Assembly (NCBI GenBank): GCA_007695175.1
Contig: REEH01000148.1
Coordinates: 1 to 34,380, forward strand
Reading direction: 5' to 3'
Length of the DNA: 34,380 nt
Source: Spirochaetaceae bacterium
GTDB lineage: Bacteria > Spirochaetota > Spirochaetia > DSM-27196 > Alkalispirochaetaceae
The translations under genes and the position numbers were made by a program. The notes beneath the pieces are model-generated. The model was not told the DNA's origin. It did no database searches and saw nothing but the letters and a program-made list of their open reading frames with translations. Shown here in pieces: positions 1 through 9,551 of this stretch. Within the stretch, counting starts at the first letter, position 1. Every line of letters starts with the position of its first letter.

Positions 1-2
1 TC

Positions 3-1340
3 GAAACGGACTTCGCCTACGTGGACGAGCTCTCGGCGGAGGATATCCGCCGGTACCGCGGGACACCCACCGAACCGGGAAGCAACAGCCCCTGGCGGGA
101 CCGGCCGCGGGAGGAAAGCCTGGATCTCTTCCGGCGCATGCGCGCGGGAGAGTTCCCTGATGGGCACTGCATCCTGCGGGCGAAGATCGATATGGCCCAC
201 CCGAATATCAATATGCGTGACCCGGCGCTCTACCGGATCCGTCACGCTCATCACCACCGCACCGGTGACCAGTGGTGCATCTATCCAACCTACGATTTTG
301 CCCACGGCCAGTCCGATGCGATCGAGGGCATCACTCATTCGATCTGTACGCTGGAGTTTGAGAACCATCGCCCCCTTTATGACTGGCTCCTGGAGCATCT
401 GCCCGTACCGCACCGGCCACGGCAGATTGAGTTTGCCCGGTTGAATCTCACCTGGACAGTTATGAGCAAACGAAAATTGCTCCGCCTGGTACAGGAGAAG
501 TACGTGGACGGGTGGGATGACCCCCGCATGCCCACCATCAGCGGACTGCGGAGGCGCGGGTACTCCGCGGCCTCGATCCGCGAGTTCTGCAACCGGATCG
601 GAGTCTCCAAGACAAACAGTACGGTGGAGCTTTCCCTGCTCGAATTCTCTCTCCGGGAGGATCTCAACGCGCGGGCTCCACGGTACATGGGCGTGACCGA
701 TCCGGTCAGGCTTGTTATAGAAAACTGGCCCCGGGGGCACGTCGAATGGTTTGAGGCCTCAACGAGCCCCGTGGAGGGGGAGGGGCTGGTGCGAAAGATT
801 CCCTTCTCGGGCGAACTCTGGATCGAACGTGAGGATTATCTGGAGGATGCGCCGCGCAAGTGGTTCCGCCTGGCTCCGGACCGGGAGGTGCGCCTCAAAT
901 TTGCCTACTACGTGACATGCCGTGAGGCGATACGGGATGAAACGGGGGAAATCACGGAAATCCGCTGCACCTACGACCCGGAAAGCCGCGGAGGGGATAC
1001 CCCGGACGGCCGCAAGGTAAAAGGTACGATCCACTGGGTCTCAGCGGAACACGCTCTTCCCGCGGAAATCCGCCTCTACGACACCCTTTTCGACCGGGAG
1101 AATCCGGAGGAGGTGGACGATTTCACCACCGCCCTCAATCCGGATTCCCTGCGGATATGCGAGGGATTCCTTGAACCGGCCCTGGCGGAAATCGCTCCGG
1201 GTGATTCCGTGCAGTTTCTCCGCATGGGCTACTTCTGTCGCGATCTGAAGAACAGTGCCGGGCCGCTGGTGTTCAACCGGTCCGTTTCCCTCAAGGACAA
1301 CTGGGCCCGTATCGTGCGCAACAAGCGCGAGGACGAATAG
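3..1340 (+). CDS. glnS: Glutaminyl-tRNA synthetase, 3' part (5' end outside window)
   Basis: Class I aminoacyl-tRNA synthetase that charges tRNA-Gln with glutamine. The reading frame is open from the first complete codon at position 3, so the N-terminal part with the HIGH motif (about 110 residues by comparison with the usual ~555) lies upstream. Visible landmarks are the GlnRS segment RAKIDMAHPNINMRDP, the active-site stretch YPTYDFAHGQSDAIEGITHS, the KMSKS-type signature VMSKRKL at about nt 457-477, and the GISVSKTNS-like region that leads into the two C-terminal anticodon-binding beta barrels. The internal GTG at 21 is not a start because homologous sequence continues upstream of it. The stop lies 15 bp from the convergent ilvD stop, with no terminator between them. 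Identification is secure; only the left part is missing. Confidence 0.96.
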   Translation, partial: ETDFAYVDELSAEDIRRYRGTPTEPGSNSPWRDRPREESLDLFRRMRAGEFPDGHCILRAKIDMAHPNINMRDPALYRIRHAHHHRTGDQWCIYPTYDFAHGQSDAIEGITHSICTLEFENHRPLYDWLLEHLPVPHRPRQIEFARLNLTWTVMSKRKLLRLVQEKYVDGWDDPRMPTISGLRRRGYSAASIREFCNRIGVSKTNSTVELSLLEFSLREDLNARAPRYMGVTDPVRLVIENWPRGHVEWFEASTSPVEGEGLVRKIPFSGELWIEREDYLEDAPRKWFRLAPDREVRLKFAYYVTCREAIRDETGEITEIRCTYDPESRGGDTPDGRKVKGTIHWVSAEHALPAEIRLYDTLFDRENPEEVDDFTTALNPDSLRICEGFLEPALAEIAPGDSVQFLRMGYFCRDLKNSAGPLVFNRSVSLKDNWARIVRNKREDE

Positions 1341-1355
1341 AACCCGCAGGCCGGC

Positions 1356-3047
1356 TCAGCTCGTAACCGCTCCGGTGGCGGCGCTGCCGCAGAGTCGCGC
1401 AAACTTGTAGAGAGCTCCCCTGTTGTATCCCGTGTCGCGGGGCTTCCAGTCCCGTCGGCGCCGTTCCAGCTCCGACTCCGGCACATCCACGGTGAGCTCC
1501 TTGGTGCCGGTGCTTATGGTTATCACGTCGCCATCCCGGAGAAGAGCGATCGGCCCGCCCACCTGCGCCTCCGGTGCGACATGACCCACCACCATGCCGT
1601 GGCTGCCTCCTGAAAAGCGTCCGTCCGTGATGAGAGCCACCTCCCTGCTCAGGCCGGCCCCGGCGATGGCGGCGGTGGGAGAGAGCATTTCCCGCATTCC
1701 CGGTCCGCCCTTGGGTCCCTCGTAGCGGATCACCACCACGTCGCCCGCCGATACGCCATCGTTGAGGATCGCCTCCAGAGCGGCCTCCTCGTTCTCAAAG
1801 ACCCGGGCGGGTCCGGTATGACTGAACTCGTTGAGACCGCACGTCTTGACCACCGCGCCCTCGGGGGCGAGGTTTCCTTTCAGAATCGCTACCGGACCCC
1901 TGGGCTGTTCCGGTCGGGAGAAACTGTGGACCACCTCCTGGCCCTCCAGCTTCACCTCCACACCGGAGAGATTCTCGGCGATTGTCTTTCCGTTTACCGT
2001 AATACAGTCCCCATGGAGCAACCCTTCGTCCAGGAGCATGCGCATGACCATCTGCACACCTCCGGCGGCGTAGAGGTCCGTCATGACGTACCGACCCGCC
2101 GGTTTCATGTCCGTGAGGATGGGAGTTGTGTCGTAAAAATCGTTGAACTCATCGATGATCAGGGGCACGTCCACTTCATGGGCCAGGGCAAGCAGGTGCA
2201 GAACTGCATTGGTGGAACCTCCCAGGGCCATCACCACACGGATCGCGTTCTCAAAGGCCTTGCGGGTCATGATCGCCCGGGGCAGGAGATCCTCCCTGAC
2301 GCAGTGCATCAGCGCCTCCGCACTCGCTTCCATGACCCATTTGCGGTGTTCATTTACGGCGGGGACGGAGGAGCTTCCGGTGATGCTCATGCCGATCGCC
2401 TCCATCGCCGCCGCCATCGTATTGGCCGTGTACATACCGCCACACGCACCGGCGCCGGGGCAGGCGGCGCGCTCGATAAGCAGACGCTCCTCCTCGGTGA
2501 TTTTTCCCGCGCTGAAGGCGCCAACCGCTTCAAAGGCGCTCACGATATCCACCGCCTTGCCCCGGTGGATTCCCGGGGCAATGGATCCTCCGTAAATGAA
2601 AACGGAGGGAACATCCATGCGAGCCATCCCCATGACGGTGCCGGGTATCGTCTTGTCACACCCCCCGATCCCGAGGAGCGCGTCCATCTGGTGGCCCCGG
2701 GCGTCCAGCTCGATCACGTCGGCGATTACTTCGCGCGAGATAAGGGAAGACTTCATTCCCTCGTGACCCATGGCCTCGCCATCGGTCACCACGAAGGTAT
2801 GGAAGGTCAGGGGCATCGCACCCAGTTCCTTCAGTCTTGCCCGGGAGTACTGCGCAATGTGGTCCAGGTGCACGTTGCAGGGACTGACGTCGCTGTCGGC
2901 GCTGGCAATTCCCACGATCGGTTTCTCGAAATCTCCGTCCCCGAATCCGACGGCCCGCAGCATGGCGCGATTCGCCGTCCGCTCGACACCGGCGGTCATA
3001 ACGCGGGATCGTTTATTGAGTATTTTTGTCGTGTTTTTCGGTTGCAT
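1356..3047 (-). CDS. ilvD: Dihydroxy-acid dehydratase
   Basis: Dehydrates 2,3-dihydroxy-isovalerate and 2,3-dihydroxy-3-methylvalerate to the 2-oxo acids in valine, isoleucine and leucine synthesis; a cytosolic Fe-S enzyme. The 563-residue chain has the usual family length. The three family cysteines are visible: C57 (DSDVSPCN), C130 in the signature [11 protein letters not shown], and C202 in [15 protein letters not shown]. The C-terminal signature [15 protein letters not shown] is also present. The ATG start follows a strong GGGAGGAGGG ribosome-binding site. It is the last gene of the leftward ilv-leu operon, separated from leuD by 76 bp that hold a hairpin, so its expression may be partly uncoupled from the genes before it. 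Confidence 0.97.
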   Translation of the reverse strand: MQPKNTTKILNKRSRVMTAGVERTANRAMLRAVGFGDGDFEKPIVGIASADSDVSPCNVHLDHIAQYSRARLKELGAMPLTFHTFVVTDGEAMGHEGMKSSLISREVIADVIELDARGHQMDALLGIGGCDKTIPGTVMGMARMDVPSVFIYGGSIAPGIHRGKAVDIVSAFEAVGAFSAGKITEEERLLIERAACPGAGACGGMYTANTMAAAMEAIGMSITGSSSVPAVNEHRKWVMEASAEALMHCVREDLLPRAIMTRKAFENAIRVVMALGGSTNAVLHLLALAHEVDVPLIIDEFNDFYDTTPILTDMKPAGRYVMTDLYAAGGVQMVMRMLLDEGLLHGDCITVNGKTIAENLSGVEVKLEGQEVVHSFSRPEQPRGPVAILKGNLAPEGAVVKTCGLNEFSHTGPARVFENEEAALEAILNDGVSAGDVVVIRYEGPKGGPGMREMLSPTAAIAGAGLSREVALITDGRFSGGSHGMVVGHVAPEAQVGGPIALLRDGDVITISTGTKELTVDVPESELERRRRDWKPRDTGYNRGALYKFARLCGSAATGAVTS

Positions 3048-3089
3048 TGTCCCTCCTCCCTTTGGGGAAAGATACTGGAATGAAAGATC

Positions 3090-3132
3090 GGCGGAAACGG
3101 TCTACCGACCGTTCCGCCGCTTTTTACTTTTT
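3090..3132 (+). terminator. Hairpin with T-tract in the leuD-ilvD gap, best oriented rightward
   Basis: Left arm 3090-3101 and right arm 3108-3118 pair over 11 bp with one bulged A around a 6-nt loop. On the + strand the stem is followed by GC and then TTTTTACTTTTT, a convincing intrinsic terminator tail. On the - strand, the direction in which the operon is read, the downstream side is only GATCTTTCATT, so termination there would be weaker. The T-tract runs into the leuD stop codon. It could stop rightward transcripts that read through from glnS across ilvD, attenuate leuD-ilvD readthrough, or do both. Confidence 0.6.
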
Positions 3133-3753
3133 CGCCGGCGTGGAAAACCCGCAAAGATAGGGGATGCGCCGAGCCGTGGATTCTATCGAATCAACGTTGG
3201 AAAGAAGGACCGAGGTGGAGTCCCAGTTCCCGGCGATGAGCGCGCTCCGATAAGCGGGGTGCATCTCAAAGGGGAAGGTCCGCTCGCCGCACCGCACCGT
3301 GCTGGAGGGAAGATCGACTTCGATGGTCAGGGAGGAATCGTGCTCCACCATCTGCATGAGAGAGCCCGTATCCTCGCCGCTCAGCACTACCGTGGGCACG
3401 CCCATGGCGGTGCAGTTACCGCCGAAGATTTCCGCGAAGGACTCTCCGATTACCGCACGGATACCGGCGCGCATCAGAGCCTGCGGTGCGTGCTCCCGGG
3501 ATGAACCGCATCCAAAGTTCCTGTTTACGATGAGAATGCCCGCTCCCTGGTACCGTTCTTCGTTAAAGGGGTGCGATTTCTTCTTCCCCTCCTCGTCATA
3601 ACGCAGATCAAAGAAGGCGTATTCTCCGAGGCCGTCAAAGGTAACGACTTTCATGAAGCGGGCAGGAATGATCTGGTCCGTGTCTATGTCGTTCCCGCGA
3701 ATCACAATTCCCCGGCCGCGTATAGTTTTTATCGCCTGTTTTATCTCATTCAT
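3124..3753 (-). CDS. leuD: 3-isopropylmalate dehydratase small subunit
   Basis: Small swivelling subunit of isopropylmalate isomerase, which pairs with LeuC to interconvert 2- and 3-isopropylmalate in leucine synthesis. The family signatures are clear: [17 protein letters not shown] near residue 20, and [17 protein letters not shown], the substrate-binding loop, near residue 78. The length of 209 residues matches bacterial LeuD (about 200). The ATG overlaps the leuC stop in an ATGA arrangement, so translation is probably coupled and subunits made in step. A homoaconitase/citraconate-type small subunit is an alternative, but the setting among ilvB, ilvN, leuC and ilvD favours LeuD. Confidence 0.95.
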   Translation of the reverse strand: MNEIKQAIKTIRGRGIVIRGNDIDTDQIIPARFMKVVTFDGLGEYAFFDLRYDEEGKKKSHPFNEERYQGAGILIVNRNFGCGSSREHAPQALMRAGIRAVIGESFAEIFGGNCTAMGVPTVVLSGEDTGSLMQMVEHDSSLTIEVDLPSSTVRCGERTFPFEMHPAYRSALIAGNWDSTSVLLSNVDSIESTARRIPYLCGFSTPAKK

Positions 3754-5168
3754 TGCCCGTACTCCCCGAAATCCCGCACATCAACCACTTCTCCCGTAAC
3801 AGCCGCCGCCGCCACCATGGCAGGACTCATCAGGAGAGTCCGTCCCAGAGGAGAACCCTGCCGACCCACGAAATTCCTGTTGGAACTGGAAGCGGAAATC
3901 TGCCGTCCTTCAAGCTTGTCCGGGTTCATGGCAAGGCACATGGAGCAGCCCGCTCCGCGCCATTCAAATCCCGCCTCCTGGAAGATAGCGGGTAATCCCT
4001 CCCGTTCGGCCTGCATTGAGACTTGTTTGGAACCGGGTACGACAATCGCCCGCACGGAACGCGCCACTTTGTGTCCGCGCACGAGGCGCGCCGCCTCCCG
4101 GAGGTCACTGATACGGCCGTTGGTGCAGCTTCCGAGGAAGGCAACGTCGATCTTCTTGCCCAGTATCCTGTCCCGCTCGGCGAAGCCCATATGCTCGAGC
4201 GCTTTTTCAGCTATGTCCCTCTGATCTTCCGGAAGATCCCGCAGGGAGGGGAGGCGTTCGTCAACTCCGATCGCCTGCCCCGGGGTAATGCCCCAGGTGA
4301 CCATCGGCCTGAGCGTGTTCGCGTCCAGATCAAAAACGTGATCGTACTCCGCGTCCTCACCGCTCGCAATTTCCCGCCAGAACCGGCAGGCCCGCTCAAA
4401 CTCGTCCTCCCGGGGCGCGTACTTTCTGCCCCGGATGTATTCAAAGGTGGTCTCGTCGGGGTTCACGTACCCGACCCGGGCGCCCCCCTCGATACTCATG
4501 TTGCAGATCGTCATGCGTTCTTCCATGGAGAGCGCGTGTATGGCCTCGCCGTTGTACTCGTAGGCGTACCCGATTCCTCCATTTACGCCGAGATCCGCGA
4601 TGATACGGAGGATTATATCCTTCGCGTAGACGCCCGGTTTGAGGCGTCCCGATACGTTGATTTTACGCACCCTGGGTCTGCTCAACGCCATCGTCTGCGT
4701 CGCCAGGACATCGCGGATCTGGGAGGTGCCGATGCCGAAGGCGATCGCCCCGAACGCTCCATGGGTCGATGTGTGACTGTCCCCGCAGGCGATAGTCATT
4801 CCCGGCTGGGTGAGTCCCAGTTCAGGCCCGATGATATGAACGATCCCCTGATGGTCCGTGTTCAACCCGAAAAACTCGATCCCGTGCCTGGCGGTGTTGT
4901 TTTCGATCGCCTGCATCATCTCCTCCGCCAGACGGTCCTTGAAGGGTCGCGCCTGACTCGCGGTGGGTACGATATGGTCGACCGTAGCAAAGGTCCGCTC
5001 CGGATGAAGAACCTTGAGCCCCCGCTCCTCCAGCATCTGGAAAGCCTGGGGAGAGGTTACTTCGTGGATGAGGTGCAGACCTATAAAAAGCTGATCCTGT
5101 CCCGTTTCCAGCGTACCCACCTTGTGCAGGTCCCAGACGGTATTGAAAAGGTTTCTTTTGACGCTCAT
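3750..5168 (-). CDS. leuC: 3-isopropylmalate dehydratase large subunit
   Basis: Catalytic [4Fe-4S] subunit of isopropylmalate isomerase (leucine synthesis, cytosol). It has 472 residues, the bacterial LeuC length. The three cluster cysteines are visible: C348 in FLGSCTNGR, and C408 and C411 in [11 protein letters not shown]. Other aconitase-family landmarks are [14 protein letters not shown] near residue 128 and [13 protein letters not shown] near residue 427. An AAGGAG site lies about 11 nt before the ATG. It sits 15 nt after ilvN and overlaps leuD by 4 nt, inside the branched-chain operon. leuA and leuB are not in the window. Confidence 0.97.
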   Translation of the reverse strand: MSVKRNLFNTVWDLHKVGTLETGQDQLFIGLHLIHEVTSPQAFQMLEERGLKVLHPERTFATVDHIVPTASQARPFKDRLAEEMMQAIENNTARHGIEFFGLNTDHQGIVHIIGPELGLTQPGMTIACGDSHTSTHGAFGAIAFGIGTSQIRDVLATQTMALSRPRVRKINVSGRLKPGVYAKDIILRIIADLGVNGGIGYAYEYNGEAIHALSMEERMTICNMSIEGGARVGYVNPDETTFEYIRGRKYAPREDEFERACRFWREIASGEDAEYDHVFDLDANTLRPMVTWGITPGQAIGVDERLPSLRDLPEDQRDIAEKALEHMGFAERDRILGKKIDVAFLGSCTNGRISDLREAARLVRGHKVARSVRAIVVPGSKQVSMQAEREGLPAIFQEAGFEWRGAGCSMCLAMNPDKLEGRQISASSSNRNFVGRQGSPLGRTLLMSPAMVAAAAVTGEVVDVRDFGEYGQ

Positions 5169-5183
5169 TGGGTAGATGTCTCC

Positions 5184-5690
5184 TTACGCAGTGTGCTGAT
5201 CACCGCGGATCATCAGGACTTTTCCCGTCCTGACCAGCTCAATCACCTCATATCCGCCGAGAACTTTTGTCACACTGTCTACTTCTTCAGACGATCCGGT
5301 GGCCTGCAGGGTCACCACGTTCTCGCCCAGATCGACGATACGGCATTGCAACGCGTGTGACAACTGCAGAATCTCGGACCGTGCCGCGGGAGAACAGCCG
5401 ATCTTGATGAGTGCCAGCTCCCGCTGCAGAATGTCCTCTCCCGTACGGTCTGATGCGTGCACCACGTCCACGAGCTTGTTGAGCTGTTTCAGAATCTGGT
5501 CGAGTGTCTTCTGGTCACCGGAGGCAACGATATTCATCATCGAGTACTCGGGGTTGCTCGCCGGCGAAACGACGAGGCTGTCAATATTGTATCCCCGGCG
5601 GGCAAAGACGAGAGCGATGCGTATCAGTACACCCGGTCTGTTTGCAACGAGCAGGCTGATCGTGTGTTTTCCTATTTCAGTGTTCATCAC
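5184..5690 (-). CDS. ilvN: Acetolactate synthase small (regulatory) subunit
   Basis: Regulatory subunit of acetohydroxyacid synthase; it binds the catalytic IlvB subunit and normally confers valine feedback inhibition. The N-terminal ACT domain is evident ([33 protein letters not shown], residues about 8-80), followed by the ALS_ss C-terminal domain. At 168 residues it is the long IlvH/IlvN type rather than the short E. coli IlvN or IlvM type. Its ATG overlaps the ilvB stop by 4 nt, which fits equimolar translation of both subunits. Confidence 0.95.
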   Translation of the reverse strand: MMNTEIGKHTISLLVANRPGVLIRIALVFARRGYNIDSLVVSPASNPEYSMMNIVASGDQKTLDQILKQLNKLVDVVHASDRTGEDILQRELALIKIGCSPAARSEILQLSHALQCRIVDLGENVVTLQATGSSEEVDSVTKVLGGYEVIELVRTGKVLMIRGDQHTA

Positions 5691-7396
5691 GTGCTTCCTT
5701 TGGGTTTCTCGAGTTTGGTCCGGGGAGCTTCAACGAGCATCTCCGCGTAACTGGCACCGGCGGGGATCATGGGATAGACGTTGTCCTCCTTCGACACCTC
5801 CACGTCGATGATACAGGGACCCTCGTTGTACGCGAGAGCCGCCGCGATCACCCGTTTCACGTCGGCACTTCTCCGGAGACGAAAGCCCTTGGCGCCGAAG
5901 GCTTCCCCGAGCTTGACGAAGTCGGGATTACCCTCCATGTCCACGCCGGAGAGGCGGTTGTCGAAGAAGAGCTCCTGCCACTGCCGCACCATGCCGAGAT
6001 ACGCGTTATTGATGATCATCACCTTGATCGGCAGCTTGTTGATCACGGCCGTGGCAAGCTCGTACATCGTCATCTGGAAACCTCCGTCCCCCACGATGGC
6101 GATTACCATTTCCCCCGGGTGAGCAAGCTGCGCGCCGATAGCAGCGGGAAGACCGAATCCCATCGTGCCGGCGCCACCGCTGGAGATCCACTGAAAGCGC
6201 TGGTTGGTCAGGAAGTACTGGGCCGCCCACATCTGGTGCTGTCCCACGTCGGTGGTGACGTAGGCGTTCCCCCCGGTCTGACGATATATCTCGTCAATCG
6301 CGTGTTCCGCCTTGAGCTTGCCGCTCTTCTTGTACTTCAGAGGGTATTCCCGTCGCCACAGTTCGATTCTGGCGAGCCAGTCCGCCGTGTCCCCCGGCTG
6401 GGCGTTGGCTGCGATCTGCTCCACCACCAGTGCGGCGTCGCCCTGTATGTTGAGATCCATGGGGAGCGTCTTGTCGAACTCGGACGCATCCACGTCTATG
6501 TGGATTTTTTCCGCCGTCCGGCAGAACTTGGAGGGGTCTCCCACGATCCGGTCGTCCCATCGGGAACCGACCGAAACGATCAGGTCGCAATGTTCCACCG
6601 CCCGGTTGGCGTAGGCAGTGCCGTGCATGCCCAGCATGCCCAGGGAGAGGGGGTGGTTTTCGGGAAAGGCTCCCTTTCCCAGAAGCGTGTTCACCACGGG
6701 AATCTGCAGCTTTTCCGCCAGGTATTTGAGTTCCTTTTCCGCGCCGGATATCACCGCTCCGTGTCCCACCAGGAGCACCGGTCGCCGGGAGCGTTCCATC
6801 ATGTAGGCGGCGCGTTCGATCTGCTCCGCCGGTGCTTCCGCGGGTACGGCATACCCCGGGAGATGAAAGGTCTCGCTGTAATCTGTTTCAATGGTCGCGC
6901 TGGAGACGTCCTTTGGTACGTCTATGAGAACGGGGCCGGGCCGTCCCGTCCGGCAGATATGAAAGGCTTCCTTCATGATTCGGGGCAGATCCTGCGCGTC
7001 CTTGACGAGATAGGAATGCTTCACTACGGGATAGGAGATCCCCGAGACATCCGCTTCCTGAAATGCGTCCATCCCCAGGTTCCAGGTGGTCTGCTGACCG
7101 CAGACAACGATCATGGGTACGGAATCCATCTGGGCGGTCAGTATGCCCGTAATCGTGTTTGTGGCTCCCGGCCCGGACGTGACAAGGACGACCGCGGGGT
7201 TGCCCGTGGCACGGGCGTATCCGTCGGCCATGTGAGTTGCCCCCTGTTCGTGCCGGGTGAGAACAAACTTTACCGGAGAATCGACGATCGCATCAAAAAT
7301 CGGAATGGCCGCGCCGCCGGGATACCCGAAAATGTATTCAACCCCGTGATGATGGATCATATCCACGATCACCTGGGCACCTGTTTTCCTGTGCAT
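5687..7396 (-). CDS. ilvB: Acetolactate synthase large (catalytic) subunit
   Basis: Thiamine-diphosphate enzyme that condenses pyruvate with pyruvate or 2-oxobutyrate, the first common step to valine/leucine and isoleucine. The 569 residues hold the three TPP-family domains: N-terminal PYR domain with catalytic E50 ([19 protein letters not shown]), a central FAD-type domain, and the C-terminal PP domain with the GDGGF...[16 protein letters not shown] signature (about residues 437-480). The latter favours anabolic AHAS over catabolic AlsS. The ATG follows a near-consensus AAGGAGGT site. It is the first gene of the operon, with a sigma70 promoter just upstream. ilvC is absent from the window. 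Confidence 0.97.
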   Translation of the reverse strand: MHRKTGAQVIVDMIHHHGVEYIFGYPGGAAIPIFDAIVDSPVKFVLTRHEQGATHMADGYARATGNPAVVLVTSGPGATNTITGILTAQMDSVPMIVVCGQQTTWNLGMDAFQEADVSGISYPVVKHSYLVKDAQDLPRIMKEAFHICRTGRPGPVLIDVPKDVSSATIETDYSETFHLPGYAVPAEAPAEQIERAAYMMERSRRPVLLVGHGAVISGAEKELKYLAEKLQIPVVNTLLGKGAFPENHPLSLGMLGMHGTAYANRAVEHCDLIVSVGSRWDDRIVGDPSKFCRTAEKIHIDVDASEFDKTLPMDLNIQGDAALVVEQIAANAQPGDTADWLARIELWRREYPLKYKKSGKLKAEHAIDEIYRQTGGNAYVTTDVGQHQMWAAQYFLTNQRFQWISSGGAGTMGFGLPAAIGAQLAHPGEMVIAIVGDGGFQMTMYELATAVINKLPIKVMIINNAYLGMVRQWQELFFDNRLSGVDMEGNPDFVKLGEAFGAKGFRLRRSADVKRVIAAALAYNEGPCIIDVEVSKEDNVYPMIPAGASYAEMLVEAPRTKLEKPKGST

Positions 7397-7421
7397 ACGT
7401 ACCTCCTTGCATCAACTGGTG

Positions 7422-7433
7422 CTACTGCGGTAG
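7422..7433. promoter_or_regulatory. Small inverted repeat at the predicted ilvB transcription start
   Basis: CTAC-tgcg-GTAG is a perfect 4-bp dyad that overlaps the -10 edge and predicted start site of the ilvB promoter. It could be part of an operator or chance; the arms are short. Confidence 0.25.
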
Positions 7434-7460
7434 TATTTTCACAAAATTCAGCAATGTCAA
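7432..7460 (-). promoter_or_regulatory. Sigma70 promoter of the ilvB-ilvN-leuC-leuD-ilvD operon
   Basis: On the - strand a perfect TTGACA (-35, 7455-7460) is followed by a 17-nt spacer and AATACT (-10, 7432-7437). The predicted start is near 7425, giving a 5' UTR of only about 28 nt that contains the Shine-Dalgarno. There is therefore no room for a peptide attenuator, T-box or other leader riboregulator at this promoter. Confidence 0.75.
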
Positions 7461-7513
7461 GTACAACGAGTGGATTTGCACCAAAAAATTTACGGAAATA
7501 GTGCTAAGTTTGC

Positions 7514-7526
7514 CCGGGAGTCCCGG
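7514..7526. promoter_or_regulatory. GC-rich palindrome in the ilvB/phytoene synthase intergenic region
   Basis: CCGGGA-g-TCCCGG is a perfect 6-bp dyad about 54 bp upstream of the ilvB -35 box and about 106 bp upstream of the phytoene synthase -35 box, in an otherwise AT-richer 271-bp divergent gap. It could be an operator; no regulator can be named. I see no further gene in this gap. Confidence 0.3.
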
Positions 7527-7631
7527 ATATACGTAAAAAAATGACGCTCTACACCACTAAAAATGCCTTCAAAGCTCTGTGCGGTACAGGTTTTGCACGA
7601 ATAAAATTGCCTGTCGTGACGTGAAACGCTG

Positions 7632-7661
7632 TTGGACCCGTCCTCCGATAATTGTTATCTT
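7632..7661 (+). promoter_or_regulatory. Predicted promoter of the phytoene synthase gene (leaderless geometry)
   Basis: TTGGAC (7632-7637), an 18-nt spacer and TATCTT (7656-7661) preceded by TGT, an extended -10. Six nt separate the -10 from the GTG start at 7668, so transcription would begin at or next to the start codon. No Shine-Dalgarno precedes that GTG. The -35 match is modest, so the call leans on the extended -10 and on similar geometry elsewhere in the window. Confidence 0.45.
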
Positions 7662-7667
7662 CCGGAA

Positions 7668-8489
7668 GTGACAAAATCAGGCACGGTACATCGTGACACC
7701 TTCCGCCGGGGAAGCCGGACATACTACAACTCAACCCGCTTCTTTCCGCGCCGGGTGAGGGATGACGTGTTTATCCTCTACGGCTTCGTCCGCGTAGCGG
7801 ACGACTATGTAGACCGGATACCGCAGGATCGCGTCGGTTTCGAGCAGTTTGTTACCCGCTATCGCCGTGCCCTGCGCGGGGATACGACGGGGGACCCGAT
7901 CGTCGACAGTTTCGTGGAACTGGCGCGGCGCCGTTCCTTTGACCCTGACTGGACCGATGCATTCCTGCAGTCCATGCGAATGGATCTGGAGAAATCGGTG
8001 CACGCTACTCTTCCGGAAACGCTGGAGTACGTGTACGGTTCGGCCGAGGTGATCGGACTTTTCATGGCCCGTCTCCTGGAGCTGGACCGCGCGGCGGAAG
8101 AGGCGGCATGCATGCTCGGTCGTGCCATGCAGTTCATCAACTTCATCCGTGATATCCGGGAGGACAACGAGCTGGGAAGAATATATCTGCCCATATCGGA
8201 GACGTCGCTTCCGGACCTCACGATCGAGTCGGCACGGCGGGATCCCCAGGAGTTTGAACGGTTCCTCAGGGCGCAGCTCCAGCGGTACCGGGAGTGGCAG
8301 GACAAAGCCGAAAAGGGATACGCCATGATTCCCCGTCGGTACAGAATACCGATAAAGACCGCGGGTGACATGTACAACTGGACGGGACGCGTTATCGCCA
8401 GGAACCCCTATATCGTCTTTCAAAGAAAAGTAAAACCGGCGCATCCGCGGATCATAACAGCCGGCTTGATCAACGCAGTTTTCTGCTGA
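7668..8489 (+). CDS. crtB: Phytoene/squalene synthase family protein, probable phytoene synthase
   Basis: Head-to-head prenyl transferase; expected to join two GGPP to phytoene, the first committed carotenoid step. Both aspartate-rich motifs are present: DDYVD in LYGFVRVADDYVDR and DIREDNELGR in NFIRDIREDNELGRIYLP. GSRTYYNSTRFFPRRVRDDVF matches the family's N-terminal helix. The GTG at 7668 (273 residues) is chosen over an upstream in-frame TTG at 7632 because that TTG is also the best -35 box and the family starts close to the GSRT helix. The next gene supplies the allylic substrate. No desaturase (crtI) is in the window. Squalene or C30 dehydrosqualene synthase are alternatives; the neighbouring C20-type synthase favours phytoene. 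Confidence 0.87.
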   Translation: MTKSGTVHRDTFRRGSRTYYNSTRFFPRRVRDDVFILYGFVRVADDYVDRIPQDRVGFEQFVTRYRRALRGDTTGDPIVDSFVELARRRSFDPDWTDAFLQSMRMDLEKSVHATLPETLEYVYGSAEVIGLFMARLLELDRAAEEAACMLGRAMQFINFIRDIREDNELGRIYLPISETSLPDLTIESARRDPQEFERFLRAQLQRYREWQDKAEKGYAMIPRRYRIPIKTAGDMYNWTGRVIARNPYIVFQRKVKPAHPRIITAGLINAVFC

Positions 8490-8500
8490 GGAGCTTTACG

Positions 8501-9550
8501 GTGCACCCATTCTTGACGGAATCGATCCAGTCGGTACGGCATTGTCTCCAGGAGTACCTCGCGACGGGTGCCCCCACGCTGCTGACCCTTGAGCCCTGGG
8601 GGCCGGACCTTCACAAGCGCCTCAGCGAGTACGCGGAGCGCGGCAAAATGGTGCGGGGAGCACTGGTGACCTTCGCGTACCGTCTCTTTGATCCTGATGG
8701 TTCGGTACCCCCCGCGTGCTGTGAGGCGGGCGTGGCCATGGAGCTTCTCCAGTCCTTTCTTCTGATTCACGATGACATCATGGACCAGGATGATCTGCGC
8801 CGGGGAGTCCCGGCGGTCCATTCCCAGTACCGGGAGCTCATGAAGAGCCACCCGGGAGCAAAACAGTACGGCTTATCCATGGGTATCTGTGGTGGCGACG
8901 TGGCGGCTTTTCTGGCGATGGAACGGATCGCCACTCTATCGGTCCCACCGGAACTGCGGAGTGAGCTGAGCGCCCTGGTGGCCCGGGAAGTCGTCTCGGT
9001 TGGACTCGCCCAGATGCAGGACGTGCATCACGGGTATGTTTCGGAGGTCGACCGGGAGGCGATCCTGAAGGTCTACACCTACAAGACGGGACGGTACACC
9101 TTCAGCCTTCCCCTTATGGTGGGAGCCCGCATCGCCGGAGCATCCCTGCAGCAGGCTTCCGCGCTGGCGCGAATTGGCGAGCATCTGGGAAGGATCTTTC
9201 AGATCCGGGACGATCAGCTCGGTATTTTTGGCCGGAGCGAGGAAATCGGCAAGCCCGCGGGAAGCGATATCCGGGAGGACAAGAAAACGATCTTCCGGGA
9301 AGAGCTCTTCCGGACTCTGCCTCAGAACCATGTCGTCCGGAGTTACTTCGGGTCACCTCTGGCGGGAGAGGCGGAGATGGAGATTGTCCGGCAGGAAATC
9401 ATTCGCACCGGGGTGCTCGACAGAATCAATGATCTGGTCGCGGAGGAAGAGCAGCGGGTGAATACCCTGGTGGGGGAGCTTGAGATACCGCCGGAAGGAG
9501 TGGCCGCTCTGAACGCGCTGGCCCTGTACAACGACACCCGCCGTACCTGA
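8501..9550 (+). CDS. crtE: Polyprenyl diphosphate synthase, probably GGPP synthase
   Basis: Trans-prenyltransferase that elongates allylic diphosphates with IPP. The first aspartate-rich motif is DDIMD in LIHDDIMDQDDLRRG and the second is DDQLG in QIRDDQLGIFG; both bind Mg-diphosphate. The first motif has no two-residue insertion, and the residue five positions before it is Phe while position -4 is Leu. In archaeal-type (type I) enzymes this pattern stops elongation at C20, so GGPP is the likely product. The 349-residue length is typical. The GTG start has GAGGAG 7 nt upstream and lies 11 nt after the phytoene synthase stop, so the two are probably co-transcribed for carotenoid synthesis. Confidence 0.85.
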   Translation: MHPFLTESIQSVRHCLQEYLATGAPTLLTLEPWGPDLHKRLSEYAERGKMVRGALVTFAYRLFDPDGSVPPACCEAGVAMELLQSFLLIHDDIMDQDDLRRGVPAVHSQYRELMKSHPGAKQYGLSMGICGGDVAAFLAMERIATLSVPPELRSELSALVAREVVSVGLAQMQDVHHGYVSEVDREAILKVYTYKTGRYTFSLPLMVGARIAGASLQQASALARIGEHLGRIFQIRDDQLGIFGRSEEIGKPAGSDIREDKKTIFREELFRTLPQNHVVRSYFGSPLAGEAEMEIVRQEIIRTGVLDRINDLVAEEEQRVNTLVGELEIPPEGVAALNALALYNDTRRT

Positions 9551-9551
9551 C

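Noticed and set aside
1818-7501. Long + strand open frames at 1818-3083, 4023-5360 and 6119-7501
   Set aside because: They are antisense to ilvD, leuC/ilvN and ilvB, which carry complete catalytic motifs; the shadows show none, and their compositions are those of reversed coding sequence.
7397-7667. T-box, leucine attenuator or other leader RNA before ilvB
   Set aside because: The best promoter (TTGACA-17-AATACT) leaves only about 28 nt of leader. No T-box motif, runs of Leu/Val/Ile codons or terminator hairpin were seen between it and the ATG.
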